Source: Dongia mobilis
GTDB taxonomy: Bacteria > Pseudomonadota > Alphaproteobacteria > Dongiales > Dongiaceae
DNA: 64,000 bases
Direction of reading: 5' to 3'
Assembly (NCBI RefSeq): GCF_004363235.1
Contig: NZ_SNYW01000001.1
Location: forward strand, 62,001 to 126,000
Shown: in pieces, positions 17,833 through 26,586 of the stretch
How the letters are laid out: the number at the start of each line of letters is the position of its first letter
Position numbering within the stretch: the first letter of the stretch is position 1
Program-made: the position numbers and the translations under genes
The notes under the pieces: generated by a model
The model's input: only the letters and a program-made list of their open reading frames with translations
What the model was told of the DNA's origin: nothing
Database searches by the model: none

Positions 17833-18726
17833 ATGACGACCGGAGCGCTGCCGTTGCCGATTGCCGACAATGCCAAGCCCGTGCCGGCCATTGCGGGTAT
17901 CGACCACCTGCTGATCGGCGTGCGCGACCTCGAGCATGCCGCGAGGCAATGGCGCCGCCTCGGCTTCCAACTGACGCCGCGCGGGCGCCATATCGGCTGG
18001 GGTACTGCCAATTACTGCATCATGTTCGAGGCCGACTACCTGGAGCTGCTGGGGATCGTCGATCCAGCGCAATTCACCAACAACCTCGACCGCTTCCTGG
18101 ATACCCGCGAGGGGCTGATGGGCCTTGCCTTCGCGACCGGGGATACCGCGTCCTGTGCGGCCGATCTGCGCCGCGCCGGATTCCAGGTGGAGCCGCCGCG
18201 GCAGTTGAAGCGCGTCCTCGAACTGCCCGAGGGCGAGGTGCTGCCCGAATTCGGCCTCGTCATGCTGCCGCCGGCGGCGACGCCGGGTGTTGCCGCCTTC
18301 ATCTGCCAGCACCTGACACCCGGACTGGTGCGGCGGCCGGAATGGCTGCATCACGCCAATCGCGCGCGCGGCATCGTCTCGCTGACCGTCGTGGTCGACA
18401 ATCCCGCCGACACCGCCTTCGACTGGCTGCCGCTCTTCGGCGCCGACGCGGTGCAGACCGCCAACAAGGTGACCGTCATCGATACCGGCCACGGCCATAT
18501 CCGCTTCACCACGGCGGACGGCCTCGCCCAGCTTTATCCCGCCCTCGAGCCGCTGCCCTCGTTCCCGACGCCCTGGATCGCCGCGATGAAGATCGCGGTG
18601 GCCGACAAGGCGCGCTGCCGCGACCACCTGCGCTTCGAGAATGTGCTGACCATCAAGACCGGCAAGGGCTGCCTGGTGCCGCCCGAGGAAGCCAACGGCG
18701 TCATCATCGAGTTCGTGGAAGAATGA
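17833..18726 (+). CDS. VOC-family (glyoxalase-like) protein
   Basis: A 297-residue protein of the glyoxalase-like vicinal-oxygen-chelate group. The first module begins GIDHLLIGVRDLEHAARQW with the metal-site-type His and continues GTANYCIMFEADYLELLGIV, whose late Glu is the usual metal ligand; a second module occupies about residues 175-290 (VSLTVVVDNPADTAFDWLPL ... GVIIEFVEE). Substrate unknown; relatives are simply annotated glyoxalase-like. ATG 17833 is chosen over 17815 because AGGA sits 7 bases upstream of it and the earlier start lies inside the inverted repeat. The stop overlaps the ATG of the following methyltransferase. Confidence 0.85.
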   Translation: MTTGALPLPIADNAKPVPAIAGIDHLLIGVRDLEHAARQWRRLGFQLTPRGRHIGWGTANYCIMFEADYLELLGIVDPAQFTNNLDRFLDTREGLMGLAFATGDTASCAADLRRAGFQVEPPRQLKRVLELPEGEVLPEFGLVMLPPAATPGVAAFICQHLTPGLVRRPEWLHHANRARGIVSLTVVVDNPADTAFDWLPLFGADAVQTANKVTVIDTGHGHIRFTTADGLAQLYPALEPLPSFPTPWIAAMKIAVADKARCRDHLRFENVLTIKTGKGCLVPPEEANGVIIEFVEE

Positions 18727-19490
18727 GACAACCGGAAGCGACCGCGGGTGACGACGACCGCCTCTATCGAGATCCCGACCTTACCGATTTCTACGACCTC
18801 GAGAACGGCTGGGCGCCGGATACGGAATTTTGCCGCTTGCTCGCCGCCGATGCACGCGCCGTGCTCGACCTCGGCTGCGGCACCGGATTGCTGGCGGCGG
18901 CCCTCGCCGGCGCGGGGCGCGAGGTTGTGGGTCTCGATCCGGCCGCGGCCATGCTCGACGTGGCGCGGGCGCGGCCGGGCGGCGACAATGTCACCTGGGT
19001 CGAGGCGGATGCGCGCACCTTCCGCTGCGACCGCCGCTTCGATCTTATCGTCATGACCGGTCACGCCTTCCAATGCCTGCTGACGGATGCCGACCAGCAG
19101 GCCCTCCTCGCCACCATCGCGCATCACCTGACGCCGCAGGGCCGCTTTATCTTCGATTCGCGCAACCCCGCCCTCGCGGAATGGCGCGAATGGCTGCCCG
19201 ACGAATCGCAACGCGTCATCGACCATCCCCGCTTCGGCGCCGTCACCGCCTGGAACGATGTCGCCCATGATGCGGCGACCGGCATCGTCACCTACTGGAC
19301 CTATTACCGGATCGAGGCGACGGGGAAGGTGTTTTCGGCCGATTCCCGCATCCGCTTCACGCCGAAGGACGTGATCGCCGCCAATATCGCGGCGGCTGGC
19401 CTCGCGATCGATCACTGGCTGGGTGACTGGCAAGGCGGCCCCTGGCATGCGGGCGCCAGGGAGATCATCCCGCTGGGGCGGGCCGCCTGA
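18723..19490 (+). CDS. Class I SAM-dependent methyltransferase
   Basis: A 255-residue Rossmann-fold methyltransferase: motif I VLDLGCGTGLLAAALA near 40-55, the acidic GLDPAAAMLD after beta-2, and a post-motif block (DLIVMTGHAFQCLLT). N-terminal YRDPDLTDFYDLENGW is typical of small-molecule methyltransferases of unknown substrate. It is translationally coupled to the VOC gene (ATGA overlap), so both probably act on the same pathway. The longer open frame upstream is a VOC shadow. It converges with the DUF3422 gene across 6 bases. Confidence 0.88.
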   Translation: MRQPEATAGDDDRLYRDPDLTDFYDLENGWAPDTEFCRLLAADARAVLDLGCGTGLLAAALAGAGREVVGLDPAAAMLDVARARPGGDNVTWVEADARTFRCDRRFDLIVMTGHAFQCLLTDADQQALLATIAHHLTPQGRFIFDSRNPALAEWREWLPDESQRVIDHPRFGAVTAWNDVAHDAATGIVTYWTYYRIEATGKVFSADSRIRFTPKDVIAANIAAAGLAIDHWLGDWQGGPWHAGAREIIPLGRAA

Positions 19491-19496
19491 TCATGC

Positions 19497-20801
19497 TCAA
19501 CCGCCGCTGCCCTTGAGGGCGCGGCGCAGGCGCTTGACACCAAGCCAGACGGCGCCCAGCACGATCGGCACGGCGATGGCTGCCAGCACCTTGTGGGCGT
19601 GGCCGTGATCGCCCGGGAACAAGCCTTCCGTCACCACCTTGAGGAGGCCGATCAGGTAATAGCTGATGGCAAAGACCGAGAGGCCCTCGACCGCCTCCTG
19701 GATCCTGAGCTGCACGCGGGAGCGGCTTTCCATGTCCTTCAGCAGCGCGCTGTTCTGGGCCTGCAGATTGACGTCGACCCTGGTGCGCAGCATGTCGCTG
19801 GCGCGGTCGATGCCGATCTCAAGCTGGTCCAATCGCCGGCCGAAGGCCTCGCAGGTGCGCATCGCCGGCGTGAAGCGGCGCTCGAGAAAGCTGGAGAGGC
19901 GCGAGAGTCCGTCAACGCGCCCCTCGCGGATGTCCTCGAGGCGCCGCGCCACCAGTTCCGCATAGGCTGCCGAGGCACTGAGGCGATAGCGCGTCGCCGT
20001 GCCGAGGCTGGCCGCCTCGGCGGCAAGCCGCGTCAGTTCGTTGAGCAGCCGGCGGTCGCCATCCTCGCTGCCGGGGGCCGGAATCCCCGCCTCGCCCGGT
20101 GCCGCGGTGCGCTCGATCAGCTGCCGCAGGCGCCCCTCAAGCCCGGCCAGGGCGCCGCCCTGGGCGCGGGTCAGCATCAATCCCAGCAGCGCCATCAGGC
20201 GATAGGTCTCGATCTCGAGGAGACGCTGCACCATGCGCCCCGCGCGGCCGCCGGTCAGGCCGCGGTTCACCATCAGCATGCGTCCGAAGCCAGCCGAATC
20301 GAGGCGGAAATCGGTCCACACATCGGCGGCACCATCGCCCACGCTGGAGGCCACCACGTCGCCGGACGGAAACAGCTGGCCGGTCTCGACCGGCCCGCCG
20401 GCACCACGGATCTCCAGGATGAAGGCGACCACGCATTGCCCGGGACATTGCGCCGCCAGTTTCAGCGCGTCCTCTGGCAAGGCGGTCCAGGCCGGTGCGC
20501 CGGGCGCGATATCGGGTCGCGGCATGACCAGGGTGTAGCTGGTGAATTCCGTGTGCAGTTCCCATTTCACCTGGGTTTCGCCGCGCGGCAGGATGCCGTA
20601 GCGGCTGGCCGGCCCGGGTGCCGGCGCGCCATGATGGCGGGCGAGGTCGGCGATGAATTTGAGGTCCGTGGAGACGCCGGGATCACCGGGATCCCTGAGG
20701 CAGGCAAGGTGCAGGACGAGAACCGGTCCGTCGATCCGCAGGGGCGGCCGCGCGTGAACCTCGTCGTTCAACTCCCGCCGCACGGGATGCTCGGTGAACA
20801 T
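19497..20801 (-). CDS. DUF3422-family membrane-anchored protein
   Basis: A 434-residue protein beginning FTEHPVRRELNDEVHARPP, the hallmark of the DUF3422 family found widely in Proteobacteria. The middle includes RMLMVNRGLTGGRAGRMVQR and a long helical stretch (about 230-360) with the DNVNLQAQNSALLKDMESR type coiled-coil segment near 355-375. Two hydrophobic helices end the protein (VFAISYYLIGLLKVV and VLAAIAVPIVLGAVWLG). No biochemical function is established. The ATG at 20801 is chosen; the codon at 20807 is TTG. It follows ychF on the same strand after 227 bases. Confidence 0.85.
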   Translation of the reverse strand: MFTEHPVRRELNDEVHARPPLRIDGPVLVLHLACLRDPGDPGVSTDLKFIADLARHHGAPAPGPASRYGILPRGETQVKWELHTEFTSYTLVMPRPDIAPGAPAWTALPEDALKLAAQCPGQCVVAFILEIRGAGGPVETGQLFPSGDVVASSVGDGAADVWTDFRLDSAGFGRMLMVNRGLTGGRAGRMVQRLLEIETYRLMALLGLMLTRAQGGALAGLEGRLRQLIERTAAPGEAGIPAPGSEDGDRRLLNELTRLAAEAASLGTATRYRLSASAAYAELVARRLEDIREGRVDGLSRLSSFLERRFTPAMRTCEAFGRRLDQLEIGIDRASDMLRTRVDVNLQAQNSALLKDMESRSRVQLRIQEAVEGLSVFAISYYLIGLLKVVTEGLFPGDHGHAHKVLAAIAVPIVLGAVWLGVKRLRRALKGSGG

Positions 20802-21028
20802 CGGCAAGGTCTCGATTCCCCTCCTGGACGAGCCGCCAGCCTAGCAGCTTCTGCCCGCGCTGGCCCGCGCCGAAAGAGGGCGCGTCCCCGGGCCCGTCAA
20901 TCCTGGGTTACGCCGGGGAAGGGGGATTGGATCGGGTCTGAACCGGATTGCCGTCGCATGCGTGGTGCCGACTGCCGCGGAGCGGCAGGGAGGGAACGGG
21001 GCGCGGGGGAGGGAGGCGGGCCGCTCCC

Positions 21029-22132
21029 TTACACGTTGAAACGGAAATTGAAGATGTCGCCGTCCTGGACGAGGTAATCCTTGCCCTCCTGGCGGAACTT
21101 GCCGGCTTCCTTGACCGCCGCCTCGCCGCCCAGCGCGATGAAATCCTCGACCGACATGGTCTCGGCGCGGATGAAGCCGCGTTCGAAATCGGTGTGGATG
21201 ACGCCGGCCGCTTCCGGCGCCTTGGCGCCATGGCGCACGGTCCAGGCGCGCGCCTCCTTCGGCCCGATGGTGAAGAAGGTGATGAGGTCGAGGAGCTTGT
21301 AGCCGGCGCGGATGACGCGGGCGAGGCCGGTTTCCTCGAGACCCAGCGTTTCCAGGAACTCCCTCTTTTCTTCCTCGCTGCCCAGTTGCGCCACCTCGGC
21401 CTCGATCGCTGCGGAGATGACGACGCTGGCCGCCCCTTGCGCCTTGGCCATCGCCTCGACCTTGCGCGACCACTCGTTGCCCGTGGCGGCGGCACTTTCC
21501 TCGACATTGCAGACATAGAGCACGGGCTTGCCGGTCATCAGCTGCAATTGCCGGAAAAGCGGCTTCTGCTCGGCGGTGAGGCTGGGGAGGACCGTGCGCG
21601 CCGCCTTCCCCTCGCGCAGGGCCGCCACGATCGGCGCCAGCAGGTCGGCCAGCGCCTTGCCCTCATTGTCGCCGATCTTGGCGCGCTTCTGCGCGTTCTC
21701 CAGCCGCTTTTCGACGCTCTCCAGATCGGCCAGCATCAGCTCGGTCTCGACCGTCTCGGCATCGCGGATCGGGTCGACCGAACCCTCGACATGGGTCACC
21801 TCGCCCTCGAAGCAGCGCAGCACATGGACGATGGCATCCACCTCGCGGATATTGGCGAGGAACTTGTTGCCCAATCCCTCGCCCTTGCTGGCACCGCGCA
21901 CCAGGCCGGCGATGTCGACGAATTCCAGCTGGGTCGGAATGATCTTGGCGGATTTGGCGATCGCCGCGCATTTCTCCAGCCGCTCGTCAGGCACCTCGAC
22001 GCGGCCCACATTGGGCTCGATGGTGCAGAACGGATAATTGGCGGCCTGTGCCGCCGCGGTCGCGGTCAGTGCGTTGAACAGGGTCGATTTGCCGACATTG
22101 GGCAGACCGACGATACCGCAATTGAAACCCAT
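21029..22132 (-). CDS. ychF: YchF/Ola1-family redox-regulated ATPase
   Basis: Obg-related P-loop NTPase that prefers ATP and associates with ribosomes. The 367-residue protein has the Walker A GLPNVGKSTLF at the N-terminus, FVDIAGLVRGASKGEGLGN (switch II region with DxxG), an NVEE block in place of NKxD, a central coiled-coil (about 130-200), and a C-terminal TGS domain ending DYLVQDGDIFNFRFNV. It lies 13 bases after the pth stop and belongs to the prs-rplY-pth-ychF unit. Confidence 0.97.
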   Translation of the reverse strand: MGFNCGIVGLPNVGKSTLFNALTATAAAQAANYPFCTIEPNVGRVEVPDERLEKCAAIAKSAKIIPTQLEFVDIAGLVRGASKGEGLGNKFLANIREVDAIVHVLRCFEGEVTHVEGSVDPIRDAETVETELMLADLESVEKRLENAQKRAKIGDNEGKALADLLAPIVAALREGKAARTVLPSLTAEQKPLFRQLQLMTGKPVLYVCNVEESAAATGNEWSRKVEAMAKAQGAASVVISAAIEAEVAQLGSEEEKREFLETLGLEETGLARVIRAGYKLLDLITFFTIGPKEARAWTVRHGAKAPEAAGVIHTDFERGFIRAETMSVEDFIALGGEAAVKEAGKFRQEGKDYLVQDGDIFNFRFNV

Positions 22133-22145
22133 GGAATGCTACCTT

Positions 22146-22781
22146 CTAGTTCTTCTCGGTATCGTCGCCCGTCGGCCGACGATCCGTTTTCAGCGCTTCA
22201 TCCTTCGGCGGCGGCGGGTTCAGCGCCAGGCTGACCCGGGTCATGAACTTGTTGTCCTCATGCGCGATCAGCAAGGGCAGGTTCTCGGCGCAAACCTGGT
22301 TGATCTCGTCCACCAGCGCGCGTTCTTCCTTGCCAAAATCCATCAGCACGAAGTTCTTCACCAGTTGCTTCACGCCGGGATGGCCGACGCCGAGGCGCAC
22401 CCGCCAGTATTCCGGCCCGATATGGGCGTCGATCGAGCGCAGGCCGTTATGGCCGCCGGCGCCGCCCCCCTTCTTCACCTTGACCTTGCCCAGGGGCAAA
22501 TCGATCTCGTCATGGATGACGATGATGTCGTCGGCTGCGAGCTTGTAGAACTGCATCGCCGCCTGCACGGCACGGCCCGATTCGTTCATGAAGGTGGCGG
22601 GGCAGAGGCAGATCGCCTTCTCGCCGCCGATATTGCCTTCCGCGACGCCGCCGTGGAAGCGTTCCCGCACCGGGCCAAAAGAATAGCGGCGGACGATCTC
22701 GTCCACCGCCATGAAGCCGATATTGTGCCGGTTGCCGGCATAGCGGGGCCCGGGATTGCCCAAGCCGACGATGAGACGCAT
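22146..22781 (-). CDS. pth: Peptidyl-tRNA hydrolase
   Basis: Releases peptides from peptidyl-tRNA dropped by stalled ribosomes. The 211-residue protein has the signature GLGNPGPRYAGNRHNIGFM with catalytic His, the CPATFMNESGRAV motif, the catalytic-Asp block IVIHDEIDLPLGKVKVK and GGGAGGHNGLRSI. The C-terminal 30 residues (NPPPPKDEALKTDRRPTGDD) are a charged, disordered extension. It follows rplY after 30 bases, the standard rplY-pth arrangement. Confidence 0.97.
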   Translation of the reverse strand: MRLIVGLGNPGPRYAGNRHNIGFMAVDEIVRRYSFGPVRERFHGGVAEGNIGGEKAICLCPATFMNESGRAVQAAMQFYKLAADDIIVIHDEIDLPLGKVKVKKGGGAGGHNGLRSIDAHIGPEYWRVRLGVGHPGVKQLVKNFVLMDFGKEERALVDEINQVCAENLPLLIAHEDNKFMTRVSLALNPPPPKDEALKTDRRPTGDDTEKN

Positions 22782-22811
22782 CGCGGACCCCGCTGATCGA
22801 GCCGACTGGGC

Positions 22812-23513
22812 TTACTTCTTCTTGTCGCCGCCCTTGGCCGGGGCCGCCGCCGGGGCGGCACCCTTGGCCGGAGCCGCGGCACCGGCCGCCGGCGCTGCCG
22901 CCGCCGTCGCCGCTGCCGACTGGGCCTCTTCGGCCTCCGACTTCAGCGCCGAGGGTGCGGCAATGGTGATGACCGTGAAATCGCGGTCGCGGATCGCGGG
23001 CGTCGCACCGGCCGGCACATTCACCGAACTGATATGGACGCTGGCGCCCACTTCCAGGCCGGTCAGATCGACCTCGATCATCTGCGGGATCGAATCCGGC
23101 GAGCAGATGAACTCGATCTCGTGGCGCACGATGTTGAGCACGCCGCCGCGCTTCAGGCCCGGGGCGGCCGCCTCGTTGCGCACCACGACCGGCACGTTGA
23201 CGTGGATCTTGGTGTCCTTGCTGACGCGCTGGAAGTCGACATGCAGCGTGCGGTCGGTGACCACGTCGAACTGCACGTCGCGCGGCAGGACGCGATGCTT
23301 GGTGCCGCCCACTTCCACGTCGAGCAGGGTCGCGAAGAAGCCCTTCTTGTGGATGTGGCGGTCGATCTCCTTGGGATCGAGGGTGATGAGGGTCGGTTCC
23401 TTCTTGTCACCATAGATAACGGCGGGCACTCGACCGGCACGACGTGTGGCGCGGGCGGCCCCCTTCCCGGCGCGGTCGCGAAGCTCCGCGCTGACGGACT
23501 GAACTGCGGACAT
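22812..23513 (-). CDS. rplY: 50S ribosomal protein L25, general stress (Ctc) form
   Basis: 5S-rRNA-binding ribosomal protein of the long L25/Ctc form (233 residues). The N-terminal L25 domain (RAGRVPAVIYGDKKEPTLITLD) is followed by the TL5-type beta domain (about 95-190) and an Ala/Pro/Lys/Gly-rich tail (AAPAKGAAPAAAPAKGGDKK) that looks disordered. Shine-Dalgarno GGAGA precedes the ATG. It lies between prs and pth, a conserved gene order. Confidence 0.96.
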   Translation of the reverse strand: MSAVQSVSAELRDRAGKGAARATRRAGRVPAVIYGDKKEPTLITLDPKEIDRHIHKKGFFATLLDVEVGGTKHRVLPRDVQFDVVTDRTLHVDFQRVSKDTKIHVNVPVVVRNEAAAPGLKRGGVLNIVRHEIEFICSPDSIPQMIEVDLTGLEVGASVHISSVNVPAGATPAIRDRDFTVITIAAPSALKSEAEEAQSAAATAAAAPAAGAAAPAKGAAPAAAPAKGGDKKK

Positions 23514-23615
23514 TATTGTCTCCTATCGTTCGCAGTTTCCGATCGCCGGACCATCCGGCGGTCGACCGGTCGGCCTCCAGGGGTGCCGGACCGGATTTGA
23601 AGATCGCATCCCTCT

Positions 23616-24551
23616 TCAGTCGAAGAGCGACGAGACCGACTTCTCTTCACTGATGCGCGCCATGGCCTCGGCCAAAAGCGGCGCGATCGTCAACTGGCGC
23701 ACCGTCTGCGACACGCGCACGGCTTCGGTGGCCTGGATGGAATCGGTGATGACCAGGCTCTCCAGCGGCGAGGCGGAGACGCGGGCGACTGCCCCGCCCG
23801 AGAGCACGCCATGGGTCACATAGGCGGCGACCGAGAGCGCCCCCTGTTCCTTTAGCGCCACGGCGGCGTTGCACAGCGTACCGGCGGAATCGACGATATC
23901 GTCGACCAGGATGCAGCGCTTGCCCGCGACATCGCCGATGATGTTCATGACCTCGGAAACGCCGGCGCGCTCGCGCCTCTTGTCGACAATGGCGAGATCG
24001 GCATCGAGCCGCTTGGCGAAGGCGCGGGCGCGCACCACGCCGCCGACATCCGGGCTGACGATGCAGAGGTTGTTGCCGGTACCGAAGCGCTCCTTGATGT
24101 CCTTGGTGAGGACGGGGGCGGCGAACAGATTGTCGGTCGGGATGTCGAAGAAGCCCTGGATCTGCCCGGCATGGAGATCGACGGTGAGGACGCGATCGGC
24201 GCCCGCCGTGGTGATCAGGTTGGCGACCAGCTTGGCCGAGATCGGCGTGCGGGGACCGGATTTGCGGTCCTGGCGGGCATAGCCGTAATAGGGGATGACG
24301 GCGGTGATGCGGCGCGCGGAACCGCGCTTCAACGCATCGATCGAGACCAGCAATTCCATCAGATTGTCATTGGTCGGGAAGGAGGTCGGCTGGACGATGA
24401 AGACGTCCTCGCCGCGGACGTTCTCGTTGATCTCGACGAACACTTCCATGTCGGAGAAGCGCCGCACGCTGGCATTGACCAGCGGCAGGTTGAGATAGGC
24501 CGAAATCGCCTCCGCCAGGGGCCGGTTGCTGTTGCCGGTAAGGATCTTCAT
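23616..24551 (-). CDS. prs: Ribose-phosphate pyrophosphokinase (PRPP synthase)
   Basis: Makes 5-phosphoribosyl 1-diphosphate from ribose 5-phosphate and ATP for nucleotide, His, Trp and NAD synthesis. The 311-residue protein starts [17 protein letters not shown]; other marks are the [19 protein letters not shown]-binding region, YGYARQDRK flexible-loop block, [18 protein letters not shown] signature and the PRPP loop [15 protein letters not shown]. The frame stays open to 24695, but only ATG 24551 gives the class I N-terminus. The preceding intergenic region should hold the operon promoter. Confidence 0.97.
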   Translation of the reverse strand: MKILTGNSNRPLAEAISAYLNLPLVNASVRRFSDMEVFVEINENVRGEDVFIVQPTSFPTNDNLMELLVSIDALKRGSARRITAVIPYYGYARQDRKSGPRTPISAKLVANLITTAGADRVLTVDLHAGQIQGFFDIPTDNLFAAPVLTKDIKERFGTGNNLCIVSPDVGGVVRARAFAKRLDADLAIVDKRRERAGVSEVMNIIGDVAGKRCILVDDIVDSAGTLCNAAVALKEQGALSVAAYVTHGVLSGGAVARVSASPLESLVITDSIQATEAVRVSQTVRQLTIAPLLAEAMARISEEKSVSSLFD

Positions 24552-24887
24552 GCTGCGCCCGTTCATCCCGCATCCTGCGGCCGCTCGGGCATCCTTGCGC
24601 CGCTCGGCCCCATATCCCATCTGCTGACTGACCCCCGGCATGCCGCATCCGGTCTTGCGCCGTCTGCTCGCGGAACCTGCCAAAGTCAAAATCACCCCTC
24701 CCCGATCCGCCGTCAGTCAACTGGGCGGGGGGTCAAAAGGCGCGCGGAATGTATCAGCGCCCCCCGGCCCCGGCAAGGCTGGCGTGGGGTTGGTTGTCAC
24801 CCACTTATCTATTTGAAATAACTAATAAAATATCCAGAACATGGCAGCCCTGCGACAGCGCATGGCAGGGGCCGGCGGATTTCCGCC
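24552..24887. other. Intergenic region upstream of prs
   Basis: 336 bases with no credible gene longer than a few codons. It includes an unusually AT-rich stretch at about 24804-24840 (ATCTATTTGAAATAACTAAT region) in an otherwise GC-rich surround, which is a reasonable place for the prs-operon promoter or an upstream regulatory element, and a short CCCTG/CAGGG pairing at 24848-24870. Confidence 0.4.
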
Positions 24888-24956
24888 CTAAAGCACCAGC
24901 AAAATCATGATGAAGGCAATGGCCAGCCCGGCCATCACCACGGTCACATAGGGCAT
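24888..24956 (-). CDS. 22-residue single-helix membrane micro-ORF
   Basis: ATG to TAG open frame of 22 codons. The product is MPYVTVV followed by an almost unbroken hydrophobic run (MAGLAIAFIMILLVL), enough for one transmembrane helix. The Shine-Dalgarno GGAGAGAG lies 6 bases before the ATG, which is stronger than for many genes nearby. No other gene occupies this stretch on either strand. Such small membrane proteins often bind and modulate larger membrane proteins; no specific role is claimed. Confidence 0.55.
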   Translation of the reverse strand: MPYVTVVMAGLAIAFIMILLVL

Positions 24957-25045
24957 GGATCTCTCTCCGGAACCGGCCCCAGGCCTAGGCGCTGGAGCCG
25001 GGTCTGGCAAGTGACCAAATAGCGTGACGCCAATCTGGCTCGACC

Positions 25046-25657
25046 TCAGCCGCCGCCTTTGACATGCAGCACGGCCGCGATCCGGACCGGCTGGGTCAGG
25101 TGGAACCAGTTGGGCGAGGTCTTCATCACCTGGGCGTGGATCTCGCGAAAGGCGGCGGTATCGGCATCGCCCGCGATTTCGATCCTGAGGTTGATTTCCG
25201 GGGCACCGGCCGGAATGCCGGGCTCGCCGAAAAAGCCCCTGAGATCGAGTGCCGCTTCGCTTTCGATCCGCAGGTGGCGCAAGTTGATGCCACGGAGTGC
25301 CGCACCGGCGACATAGCCCACACCCATGCAGGCATTGAGGGCTGCCAGCAGCAATTCCTGCGGGTTGGGTGCGGTATTGCCGCCCAGCAACTCGCCGGGC
25401 TCGTCGCTGAGGATGGTGAAGTCGCGGTGGATCCGCTGCCCCGCCAGGTCATAGCCGGTGACCCGGCTGCGGCTCTGCGTGCCGCTCACCCAATCGGTGG
25501 CGACGGCAAAACGGACCTGCGCATTGTTCGAATCCGCCGCGATCTGCGCCCGGTTGACGGACAGCGCCGCCAGGTCGAGGCCGTTGATGACGGGGCCGTT
25601 CAGGTTGCGGGCGGTCTTCGTGGCGGTCCCCGCGGTAGTCAGGGTGCTGGTGTTCAT
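25046..25657 (-). CDS. OsmC-family protein with a single cysteine
   Basis: A 203-residue OsmC/Ohr-superfamily protein. The family core is clear: TGYDLAGQRIHRDFTILSDEP, GGNTAPNPQELLLAALNACMGVGYVAGAA around the helix that carries one conserved cysteine, and a C-terminal beta region. Canonical OsmC and Ohr peroxidases use two cysteines; here the position expected late in the sequence reads KTSPNWF, with no Cys anywhere else. Peroxidase activity of the usual type is therefore doubtful. Shine-Dalgarno GAGGAC. It is preceded by the DUF1127 gene's divergent flank and followed by the micro-ORF. Confidence 0.88.
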   Translation of the reverse strand: MNTSTLTTAGTATKTARNLNGPVINGLDLAALSVNRAQIAADSNNAQVRFAVATDWVSGTQSRSRVTGYDLAGQRIHRDFTILSDEPGELLGGNTAPNPQELLLAALNACMGVGYVAGAALRGINLRHLRIESEAALDLRGFFGEPGIPAGAPEINLRIEIAGDADTAAFREIHAQVMKTSPNWFHLTQPVRIAAVLHVKGGG

Positions 25658-25742
25658 CTGATGTCCTCAAGTGGTGAAACCGGAGCTCGTCGCCGGTCCG
25701 GCTTCCCTAGCGCCTTGGCCCGCCTGGCCGCTGTGAAGCACT

Positions 25743-25946
25743 TCACACCCGCCAGAAGGGCTGCGTTGCCTCGCGTTCCGCATCGGCGCGGCTGATGCCG
25801 ATATCCTTCAGCAGCGCATCGCTGAGACCGGCCAGCTGGCGCCGCTGGCGCGCCCGTTCGCGCATCGCCAGCAGGCGGGCGAAGATGCGTGCGAGGATGG
25901 CCAAGGCGGCGGTGTTGCGTCCCGCCGGGGTCGACATCGTGAACAT
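25743..25946 (-). CDS. DUF1127-domain small protein
   Basis: A 67-residue basic protein ending in the YjiS-like DUF1127 module: RERARQRRQLAGLSDALLKDIGISRADAEREA. In Agrobacterium and Rhodobacter short DUF1127 proteins have been linked to RNA turnover and to phosphate and carbon stress phenotypes; that role is not evident from this sequence alone. AGGAGA lies upstream of the ATG at 25946. The terminal motif QPFWRV is typical of this class. Confidence 0.88.
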   Translation of the reverse strand: MFTMSTPAGRNTAALAILARIFARLLAMRERARQRRQLAGLSDALLKDIGISRADAEREATQPFWRV

Positions 25947-26184
25947 GGTTCGTCTCCTGGTTTTCGGTTCGGGTCCCGGTCCATTGAGCCAGCTTCCCGG
26001 TCCAGGATGCTTAGATGCTGGTCGAAGCGCCTTCTATCCGCTTCCGGCTGCCGATTCTTGCGGGTCGCCATGGCGGAATTCTTGGCGTTTCTTGGCATTC
26101 GTTTGTGCCCACTCTGTCACAGCCATGCGACTTGTGACCCGCACCCGGACGGGGTAGAAAATGGCTCCCTTTTCGGAGACGGAC

Positions 26185-26550
26185 ATGCGCCGATTTCTTG
26201 CCCCATTGCTTGCGTCCGGCCTGGTCCTGGCGGCCCATGCCGTCCCGGCCGCCGCGACCGATTACCTGGCCGGGATCAGCGACCTGCCGCTGCCGGACGG
26301 CATCAAGGAGGAGGCCGAGAAATCGACCGTGTTCGATTCCGTCATCGGCCGCATCGTCACGGCCTATGCCAAGGGGCCGGGCAGCGCTGATTCCGTGCAT
26401 GATTTTTACGAATCGACCCTGCCGCAGCTGGGCTGGGACGAGACCGACGAGGGCAATTGGCGGCGCGAGAACCAGGTCCTCAAGATCGACGTGCTCGGCC
26501 CGGAAGCGGGACCGGTCACCGTCACCTACACGCTGTCGTCCGACAACTGA
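26185..26550 (+). CDS. Small exported protein of unknown function
   Basis: A 121-residue protein with a Sec signal peptide (MRRFLAPLLASGLVLAAHAVPAAA, cleavage near 24). The mature part includes DLPLPDGIKEEAEKSTVFDS, then VHDFYESTLPQLGWDET and a beta-hairpin-like end (WRRENQVLKIDVL ... VTYTL). I do not recognise a named family with certainty; the FYxxTLPxLGW pattern recurs in small periplasmic proteins. The ATG at 26185 has GGAGAC 6 bases upstream and opens the signal peptide, so it is preferred over 26161. It precedes an enoyl-CoA hydratase by 36 bases, probably co-transcribed. Confidence 0.75.
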   Translation: MRRFLAPLLASGLVLAAHAVPAAATDYLAGISDLPLPDGIKEEAEKSTVFDSVIGRIVTAYAKGPGSADSVHDFYESTLPQLGWDETDEGNWRRENQVLKIDVLGPEAGPVTVTYTLSSDN

Positions 26551-26586
26551 ACCTTCCGACAACCGAGCCATCGCGGAGTTCCATTC

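Noticed and set aside
23541-23565. Hairpin CGATCGCCGGA/TCCGGCGGTCG between prs and rplY
   Set aside because: Too short a T-run on either strand to call a terminator; kept out of the feature list.
24552-24695. 48-codon N-terminal extension of prs
   Set aside because: PRPP synthases start with the MKILTGNSN-type sequence at 24551; the extension has no homology pattern.
26116-26138. GTCACA-N11-TGTGAC pairing upstream of the small exported protein
   Set aside because: Six-base arms with an 11-base spacer arise often by chance; no regulator is adjacent.
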